Source of the DNA: an uncultured Bacilli bacterium
GTDB lineage: Bacteria; Bacillota_I; Bacilli_A; RF39; UBA660
Direction: 5' to 3'
Assembly: GCA_934086185.1 (NCBI GenBank)
Contig: CAKOHW010000012.1
Coordinates: forward strand, 1-26,632
DNA: 26,632 nt
Below, in pieces: positions 21,518 through 26,632 of this stretch (its first letter is position 1; each line of letters begins with the position of its first letter). The translations under genes were made by a program, and so were the position numbers. Below the pieces are notes generated by a model. That model had not been told where the DNA came from, did no database searches, and was given only the letters and a program-made list of their open reading frames with translations.

Positions 21518-22850
21518 AAATGCCTAAAAGTATAGTTGCTACCTTAAAATATGCAAAAAGTGAAATAGCATCAACTATAGTTGTAATAAATGGACTAGCC
21601 ATAACTGCTGGATCAAATTTGCATTTTTTTGCAAGTATTGGTAAAGAACAACCAATTATCTTTGCAAGAATAAGAGTAATTACTAAAGTTATACAAACTA
21701 CTAAAGCAACTGCAACAGTAACTCTATCTATTAATATCAATTTAATAAAATTAGTTATTGCAAGTGTTATACCTACTAAAATAGATACTTTAAATTCCTT
21801 AAATATTACTTTAAAAATATCTTTAAACTCAATTTCATTTAATGATAACCCTCTTATTATTGTAACACTAGATTGTCCTCCAGCATTACCACCAGTATCC
21901 ATAAGCATTGGAATAAAAGAAGTTAATATAACATACTTTGCTAAACTGCTTTCATAATGTTGAATTATTTTTCCAGTAAAAGTAGCAGAAATCATTAAAA
22001 GAAGTAGCCAAGGTATACGACTTTTATAAATATCAAAAGTAGATAACTTTAAATATGGCTTATCAGTAGGTACTATGGCAGCCATTTTTTCTATATCTTC
22101 TGTAGTTTCTTCATCAATTATATCTATAATATCATCTACAGTAATAATTCCAACCAATCTATGTTCACTATCTGTTACAGGAATACTATTTAAGTCATAA
22201 TCTTTCATAATACTAGCAACTTCTTCTTGATCAGTTAAAGTATTTACACTTATTACATTATCATCCATAATATTTTTTATTTTTCTATTTGGAGTAGATG
22301 AGATAATTTCTTTTAAACTGACATATCCTTTTAATATTCTATCACTTGAAATAACATAACTAGTTTCAATACTCTCAAGTTCATCAACTTTTTTTCGTAT
22401 CTTGTTAAGTGCTTCATGAACAGTAATATTTTCTTTTAAGTCTATTAGTTCAGTAGTCATAATACTACCAGCAGAATTATCTGGATAATTTAAAAGCTTA
22501 TTTATATCACTTCTAGTTTGTTTACCAACATTAGATAATATTTTCTTAACCATATTGCTGGGTAACTCATCTAGTAAATCTACAGCATCATCTGTATATA
22601 GATTTTCAATTATATCTATTTGCTCTTTTTTAGTTAATTTAAATATTATATCTTGCTGTAAATCAATATCTATATAAGAAAATACATTTGCAGCAATATC
22701 TTTAGGTAATAATCTAAATATTAGTAATCTATAATTATCATTAATTTCATTTATTATATTTGCAATATCATAATCGTTTAAATTATCCAATAATTCCTTT
22801 AATTCAGTTAAATTCTTTTTATCAATAAGATTTATTATTTTTTCTTCCAT
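21516..22850 (-). CDS. mgtE: Magnesium transporter MgtE
   Basis: MgtE is a homodimeric Mg2+-gated Mg2+ channel. The 444-aa protein has the cytosolic helical N domain (about 1-125, ending LLNYPDNSAGSIMTTE), two CBS domains (about 130-255, with IMDDNVISVNTLTDQEEVAS and VDDIIDIIDEE), a plug helix, then five membrane helices (from about 280). The signature PMLMDTGGNAGGQSS and the pore-lining aspartate in ITTIVDAISLFAYF are intact. AGGAGGATATAAA precedes the ATG on the minus strand. The upstream gap to helD is too short for an M-box Mg2+ riboswitch. Confidence 0.96.
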   Translation of the reverse strand: MEEKIINLIDKKNLTELKELLDNLNDYDIANIINEINDNYRLLIFRLLPKDIAANVFSYIDIDLQQDIIFKLTKKEQIDIIENLYTDDAVDLLDELPSNMVKKILSNVGKQTRSDINKLLNYPDNSAGSIMTTELIDLKENITVHEALNKIRKKVDELESIETSYVISSDRILKGYVSLKEIISSTPNRKIKNIMDDNVISVNTLTDQEEVASIMKDYDLNSIPVTDSEHRLVGIITVDDIIDIIDEETTEDIEKMAAIVPTDKPYLKLSTFDIYKSRIPWLLLLMISATFTGKIIQHYESSLAKYVILTSFIPMLMDTGGNAGGQSSVTIIRGLSLNEIEFKDIFKVIFKEFKVSILVGITLAITNFIKLILIDRVTVAVALVVCITLVITLILAKIIGCSLPILAKKCKFDPAVMASPFITTIVDAISLFAYFKVATILLGI

Positions 22851-22948
22851 TTTATATCCTCCTTTACCTAAATATATATAATTTTTCTATATTTTTAAAT
22901 ATAAACTTACAAATTAATAAAAAATTTACGTAAATATTAAAATATAGA

Positions 22949-22978
22949 TTGACTTAAAAAACTATAATATGATACCAT
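22949..22978 (+). promoter_or_regulatory. Possible helD promoter in the divergent mgtE-helD region
   Basis: TTGACT (22949-22954), 18-base spacer, TACCAT (22973-22978). A perfect TATAAT at 22963-22968 may be the -10 instead. Either would place the RNA start after 22969, supporting 23020 as the true helD start. Confidence 0.4.
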
Positions 22979-23019
22979 TAATTTGCTTAGTTTTCAAAAT
23001 TTTTAGTTATGGAGGTAAA

Positions 23020-25044
23020 ATGGGTATATCTAAAAATGAACTTTTACTTGAAAACAAAAAACTTGAAAGTACTGTTGATGTTATAAGAAATGAAATATCA
23101 ACTCTCAGTACAGACTTATATGACAAAGAGACTAAATTACGTGAATTTCAAACAATGATGTGGGATAACCGTGCCGAATTAGATCCTGCTGAAATGAAAA
23201 CATTACGTACTAGTAATGATTTAGAAGTGTTTTTTCTGGAACAAAAATCTAAAAAATTTAAAAAATTATATCAAATTCAAAATAAGCCATATTTTGGAAG
23301 AATTGATTTTGAAAGTAATGAAGGAATAAACCAAGTATACATTGGTATAACTAATGTAGAAAAAGATTTAAATTACTATGTATATGATTGGCGTAGTCCA
23401 ATATGTTCTATGTTCTATGATTTCGGAGTAGAAGATGCTTATTATATCGCACCAGAAGGTAAAATAGAAGGACGTATTACTTTAAAAAGACAATATCAAA
23501 TAGATAATGCAAAACTTACTAATGTATTTGATACTACAATTAATATTGATGATGAAGTATTACAAAATGTATTAAAAGAAAATAGTAGTGAACATATGAA
23601 AAATATAGTAAATACTATACAAAAAGAACAAAATGAAGTAATTAGAGATGACAAAACCAATAACTTAATAGTGCAAGGTATTGCTGGTAGTGGAAAAACA
23701 AGTGTAGCATTACATAGAATAGCATATTTACTATATAAAATAGAATATTTAAATAGTAATAACGTTTTAATATTTTCACCTAATAATATATTTGGAGAAT
23801 ATATTTCTAACGTACTTCCAGAATTAGGTGAAGATAATACTTTAATAACAACATTCCATGAATTTGCATCCAAATATATTAGTGAATATTGGAGAGTAGA
23901 ATCATACTCAAACTTTTTAGCAAGATACTATAAAAACGAATATCAAAATAATGATTTAATAAAATATAAATTAAGCGATGATATTATCAAAATATTAGAG
24001 GATTATGCAAAAACAATAACAAGATTATGTAGATTTATAAAAGATATAAAATATAAAGAAGAAATAATAGATAAAAATGAACTTAATGAACTTTTAACAG
24101 AACGATTTAACAAATTTAATTTATTTGACAGATTTGACTACATAGCAGAAAAATTAAATAATAAATATTTTAGTGGTAAAAAACAAGATAAAGTAAGAAT
24201 AAAATCCTTATTATTAAAAAGTATCAATATAACAACAAACATTAAAGAATTATATAAAGAATTTTATGATAGTCAAGAATTTTTAAATAGTTATAATGGT
24301 TACTTTAATAGAAATGAAAATATAAAAAATTTAAATAAAAAAGTATTAAACTATGAAGATTCATCATTATTTATATATTTTAAATTTATGTTAACTAGTA
24401 TCCCTTATAAAGTTTATACAAAATTAGTAGTTATAGATGAAGCACAAGATTATACATATTTACAATATAAAATAATAAAAACGATATTTAAAAATGCTAA
24501 TTTTACTATTTTAGGAGATGTAAATCAAACTATTAATCCATATTATAAATATAATAGTTTAAATATATTAAATGACATATTTGATAATAGTACTAAATAT
24601 ATTGAATTAAATAAAACGTATCGTTCTAGTGGTGAAATAATTGAATATTCTAATAAAGTACTAGGATTAAATTATTCATGTGCAGTAAGACGTAATAATA
24701 ATATACCAGTAAAAGAATATGATAACTTAGATTACAACATTTTAATTGATAATATAAAAAGATTAAAAAAAACATATAATAACTTAGCAATTATAACTAA
24801 AAGTATTGATGAAGCAAATAATATATATGAAAATATTAATAATGAAATAGATAATATTAATATAGTTGACATAGATACTGAAAAATTTAATAAAGACTTA
24901 ATAATAATACCTGCATATGCAGCTAAGGGATTAGAATTTGATTCCGTTATAATAATAAATAACTTTAAAAATGAAAAATATTTATTTTATGTTGCTATAA
25001 CACGTAGTCAACATGAATTAATAGTATTTAATTCGACAAATTAA
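23020..25044 (+). CDS. helD: HelD-type UvrD-like helicase (RNA polymerase recycling factor)
   Basis: HelD proteins are SF1 ATPases that bind RNA polymerase and release it from stalled DNA or RNA. The 674-aa protein has the N-terminal coiled-coil arm (about 1-60), the conserved YYVYDWRSPICSMFYDF region, Walker A GIAGSGKTSVALHR (about 220-233), the DEXQ box VVIDEAQDYTYLQ (about 470), GDVNQTI, LNKTYRSSGEI, AAKGLEFDSVI and the C-terminal YVAITRSQHELIVF. The ATG at 23020 follows ATGGAGG with ideal spacing; the upstream ATG at 22969 abuts a TATAAT and lacks a ribosome site. The protein is somewhat shorter than Bacillus HelD. Confidence 0.92.
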   Translation: MGISKNELLLENKKLESTVDVIRNEISTLSTDLYDKETKLREFQTMMWDNRAELDPAEMKTLRTSNDLEVFFLEQKSKKFKKLYQIQNKPYFGRIDFESNEGINQVYIGITNVEKDLNYYVYDWRSPICSMFYDFGVEDAYYIAPEGKIEGRITLKRQYQIDNAKLTNVFDTTINIDDEVLQNVLKENSSEHMKNIVNTIQKEQNEVIRDDKTNNLIVQGIAGSGKTSVALHRIAYLLYKIEYLNSNNVLIFSPNNIFGEYISNVLPELGEDNTLITTFHEFASKYISEYWRVESYSNFLARYYKNEYQNNDLIKYKLSDDIIKILEDYAKTITRLCRFIKDIKYKEEIIDKNELNELLTERFNKFNLFDRFDYIAEKLNNKYFSGKKQDKVRIKSLLLKSINITTNIKELYKEFYDSQEFLNSYNGYFNRNENIKNLNKKVLNYEDSSLFIYFKFMLTSIPYKVYTKLVVIDEAQDYTYLQYKIIKTIFKNANFTILGDVNQTINPYYKYNSLNILNDIFDNSTKYIELNKTYRSSGEIIEYSNKVLGLNYSCAVRRNNNIPVKEYDNLDYNILIDNIKRLKKTYNNLAIITKSIDEANNIYENINNEIDNINIVDIDTEKFNKDLIIIPAYAAKGLEFDSVIIINNFKNEKYLFYVAITRSQHELIVFNSTN

Positions 25045-25081
25045 AATAAAAGTTTTTGATATAGTTAAATAGGTGATTATA

Positions 25082-25504
25082 TTGAAAACTTTTTATATTT
25101 TTAAACTTAATAAAGAAATGAGAAAAATATCCAATAAAAATCCAGAAAGTATTTATATGTTACTATCAAGTATTTATTATCATAATAGAAAAGATATAAT
25201 AACGGCATTTAATTTATTTGATGATATATGTTTACCAATAAATATAAATTTCTTTAACAAATATACTTATAATAAATTATATATTTACGATGAATATACA
25301 AAATTTAAAAGTATTCATATGTATAACAATTACTTTACTAACGAAACTAGCAAAATGTGTGTATATAAGAGTTTTATAAGAGTTAAATCAAATAAAAATG
25401 AAAACATATTTAATAATAATTTATTAGAAATTGATAATTTATTTATATGTGATTTTGTAAATAATTATTATAAAGTAAGTAAAGTGAAAAATTTTGAACA
25501 CTGA
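25082..25504 (+). CDS. sirA: SirA-like protein (sporulation inhibitor of replication family)
   Basis: The 141-aa product starts with KTFYIFKLNKEM, then a region with SIYMLLSSIYY and FNLFDDICLPINI, and ends with HMYNNYFTNETSKMCVYKS and LFICDFVNNYYKV. This pattern fits the SirA family; Bacillus SirA binds DnaA domain I to block replication initiation during sporulation. The match is from pattern memory and is moderate. The TTG at 25082 is preferred as start because it sits in AGGTGATTATATTG, the same ribosome site spacing used with ATG elsewhere here; the GTG at 25073 is part of that site. TGA is the stop. It sits between helD and yneF. Confidence 0.6.
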   Translation: MKTFYIFKLNKEMRKISNKNPESIYMLLSSIYYHNRKDIITAFNLFDDICLPININFFNKYTYNKLYIYDEYTKFKSIHMYNNYFTNETSKMCVYKSFIRVKSNKNENIFNNNLLEIDNLFICDFVNNYYKVSKVKNFEH

Positions 25505-25557
25505 TTTACTTGTTAAATAATGAGTTATCTAGTATAATTGATTTGGGAGTGATTATA

Positions 25558-25767
25558 ATGTTACATGATATATTATTAGTACTTGTAGGATTAATAGTAG
25601 GTTTAATAGCTGGTTTCTTTATTGCTAGAACTTACATGATGAAATACTTCAAGAAAAACCCACCAATTAATGAAAAGATGATAGAAACATTAATGAGTGG
25701 AATGGGAAGAAAACCTAGTCAAAAACAAGTAAAACAATTAATGCAACAAATGAATAAAATGATGTAG
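25558..25767 (+). CDS. yneF: UPF0154/YneF family membrane protein
   Basis: A 69-aa protein with one N-terminal membrane helix (about 3-24) and the family signature FFIARTYMMKYFKKNPPIN, followed by IETLMSGMGRKPSQKQVKQ and a Met-rich end. Function in the family is unknown. The ATG at 25558 follows GGGAGTGATTATA; the TTG at 25510 gives an implausible extension. It ends one base before the next start. Confidence 0.93.
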   Translation: MLHDILLVLVGLIVGLIAGFFIARTYMMKYFKKNPPINEKMIETLMSGMGRKPSQKQVKQLMQQMNKMM

Positions 25768-25768
25768 T

Positions 25769-26182
25769 ATGAAAATAGATTTGAATTATTTAAATAGATT
25801 TAGTAAGATGGATATAGATGAAAACTTTAATATTGATGAATCTTTATACAAAAATACTGATATAAGAGAATTAAAAGATATGAAAGTAAAAGGTACTGTA
25901 TCTATAGATTATGAAGATGAAATTAATTTAAATTTAACAATTACGGGCACAATGATATTGCCATGCGCTATTTCTTTAAAAGATGTTCCATATGATTTTG
26001 TATCTGAAATAGATGAAAATATAGGAAAATTTGAAGAAATTTATAAAAATAACAAAAATTCGCTTGAAATATCTGAGATTTTATGGGAGAATATTGTATT
26101 GGAAATTCCCATTCGTGTTGTGGCACAAGATATTAAACCTTCCAACACATCTGGGGATGGATGGGAATTAATTAGCGAATAA
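25769..26182 (+). CDS. yceD: DUF177/YceD family protein
   Basis: The 137-aa protein fits DUF177 (YceD), whose gene commonly precedes rpmF and is linked to 23S rRNA maturation. Seen: VKGTVSIDYEDEINLNLTI, the single cysteine in GTMILPCAISLKDVPYDF, and the C-terminal EIPIRVVAQD, where many members have the C-x-x-C region; here only one Cys is left. Its ATG follows the yneF stop by one base and has no good ribosome site, so translation is probably coupled to yneF. Confidence 0.88.
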   Translation: MKIDLNYLNRFSKMDIDENFNIDESLYKNTDIRELKDMKVKGTVSIDYEDEINLNLTITGTMILPCAISLKDVPYDFVSEIDENIGKFEEIYKNNKNSLEISEILWENIVLEIPIRVVAQDIKPSNTSGDGWELISE

Positions 26183-26200
26183 TAAGGAAGGAGTGATAAT

Positions 26201-26392
26201 ATGGCAGTTCCATTTAGAAGAACAAGTAAAACTAAAAAGAGAATGCGTCGTACACATTTAAAGAAAGAATTACCAGGAATGACTACATGTACTAAATGTG
26301 GTGCAGTTATTAGACCTCATAGAGCATGTACAGAATGTGGTAATTATAAAGGAAAAGAAGTTATAGAAGTTTCTAAAAATAATGAAGAATAA
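26201..26392 (+). CDS. rpmF: 50S ribosomal protein L32
   Basis: A 63-aa protein starting MAVPFRRTSKTKKRMRRTH, with the zinc-ribbon cysteines at 30, 33, 43 and 46 (CTKCG...CTECG). This is the zinc-binding form of L32. Ribosome site AAGGAAGGAGTGATAAT. It follows the DUF177 gene in the conserved order and is closed by a terminator. Confidence 0.97.
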   Translation: MAVPFRRTSKTKKRMRRTHLKKELPGMTTCTKCGAVIRPHRACTECGNYKGKEVIEVSKNNEE

Positions 26393-26394
26393 TT

Positions 26395-26413
26395 AAAGCC
26401 TTGAGGCTTTTTT
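26395..26413 (+). terminator. Intrinsic terminator after rpmF
   Basis: AAAGCC (26395-26400), loop TTGA, GGCTTT (26405-26410), T to 26413. Confidence 0.85.
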
Positions 26414-26439
26414 CTTTTTGAAAAAAATTAAAAATTATG

Positions 26440-26468
26440 TTGCAAATATAAAAACTTTATGATATATT
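26440..26468 (+). promoter_or_regulatory. Promoter of tRNA-Met
   Basis: TTGCAA (26440-26445), 17-base spacer, TATATT (26463-26468), start about 26475, 12 bases before the tRNA. Confidence 0.65.
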
Positions 26469-26486
26469 TAATATGCACTTGTTAAT

Positions 26487-26563
26487 GGCGATGTAGCTCA
26501 GTTGGCTAGAGCACCCGGTTCATACCCGGTAGGTCGTGAGTTCGAGTCTCACCGTCGCTACCA
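26487..26563 (+). tRNA. tRNA-Met (anticodon CAU), elongator type
   Basis: A 77-nt cloverleaf: acceptor GGCGATG/CGTCGCT with G1-U72 and U6-G67 wobbles, D arm GCTC/GAGC, anticodon loop TTCATAC with CAT at 26521-26523, variable AGGTC, T arm GTGAG-TTCGAGT-CTCAC, discriminator A, encoded CCA. The base of the anticodon stem (C27, U43) is mismatched. The lack of a C1 x A72-type start and of the three G-C pairs excludes initiator; overall it matches Firmicute elongator tRNA-Met rather than tRNA-Ile(k2CAU). Confidence 0.95.
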
Positions 26564-26574
26564 ATATGAGTAAT

Positions 26575-26600
26575 AATAGATAGAAATATCTATTTTTTTT
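26575..26600 (+). terminator. Intrinsic terminator after tRNA-Met
   Basis: AATAGATA (26575-26582), loop GAAA, TATCTATT (26587-26594), T at 26593-26600. Confidence 0.85.
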
Positions 26601-26632
26601 ATACATTTTAATCTTATTTGACATATCAATAC

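Noticed and set aside
22851..23019. M-box Mg2+ riboswitch upstream of mgtE
   Set aside because: The AT-rich gap shared with the divergent helD is too short and has none of the M-box conserved segments or a terminator.
552..25504. Alternative genetic code with TGA as Trp
   Set aside because: TGA ends at least the VTT-protein gene and the SirA-like gene, and Trp is encoded by TGG.
1..26632. CRISPR array, rRNA genes or a prophage
   Set aside because: No regularly spaced repeats, rRNA-like sequence or phage structural genes were seen.

Overview
The window is a compact, very AT-rich stretch of bacterial chromosome (roughly three quarters A+T by eye). Nearly every gene is on the + strand. It looks like a low-GC Firmicute (Bacilli) close to the uncultured gut lineages around RF39/Erysipelotrichia. 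The basis for this is the gene set (SepF, DivIVA, DivIB, YneF, a DUF177 protein followed by L32, HelD, a SirA-like protein), strong Shine-Dalgarno sites of the AGGTGATTATATG type, and short intrinsic terminators. TGA is used as a stop (the VTT-protein and SirA-like genes) and TGG as Trp, so the standard bacterial code applies, not the Mycoplasma code. The taxonomic placement is inference.

Layout. 1-414 holds a decayed transposase fragment on the minus strand. 552-5260 carries uvrC, an unknown 300-aa helical protein, a mini-rhodanese, a VTT/DedA-type membrane protein and rmuC. 5299-5643 is the first copy of a small two-RNA locus. 5810-7443 holds two cell-envelope proteins of unknown function. 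7510-10693 is a likely operon: murG, divIB, queH and a type IV prepilin-like protein. 10766-13432 is topA plus a Bax-inhibitor-1-like membrane protein. 13534-14403 is sepF-divIVA, followed by a second prepilin-like gene. 15487-17826 is recD2 and a 43-aa membrane peptide. 17946-19373 is an archaeal/eukaryotic-type proS. 19414-19758 is the second copy of the two-RNA locus, followed by a structured hairpin element and a frameshifted gene remnant. 20231-21493 is another large surface protein. mgtE (minus) converges on it and diverges from helD. The right end carries a SirA-like gene, yneF, a DUF177 gene, rpmF and tRNA-Met(CAU).

The most interesting object is a 322-bp sequence present twice (5299-5620 and 19414-19735). 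It is about 96-97% identical over the core, while its flanks are unrelated. It reads as a type I toxin-antitoxin locus. A 25-residue, single-helix hydrophobic peptide has a very strong ribosome site that can be masked by a 5' hairpin. The mRNA 5' end (GAACATTCATTT) is perfectly complementary to a segment near its 3' end. A convergent antisense RNA of about 67 nt has its own promoter (TTTACA-N17-TATACT) and its own intrinsic terminator. In both copies the promoter hexamers and spacing are kept although the spacer sequences have diverged, which argues that both promoters are functional.

A second theme is modular surface proteins. Two prepilin-like proteins and a large signal-anchored protein share a YY(F/Y)KGN...NY segment and/or a terminal GT..NPY motif. 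No pilus assembly genes are present in the window.
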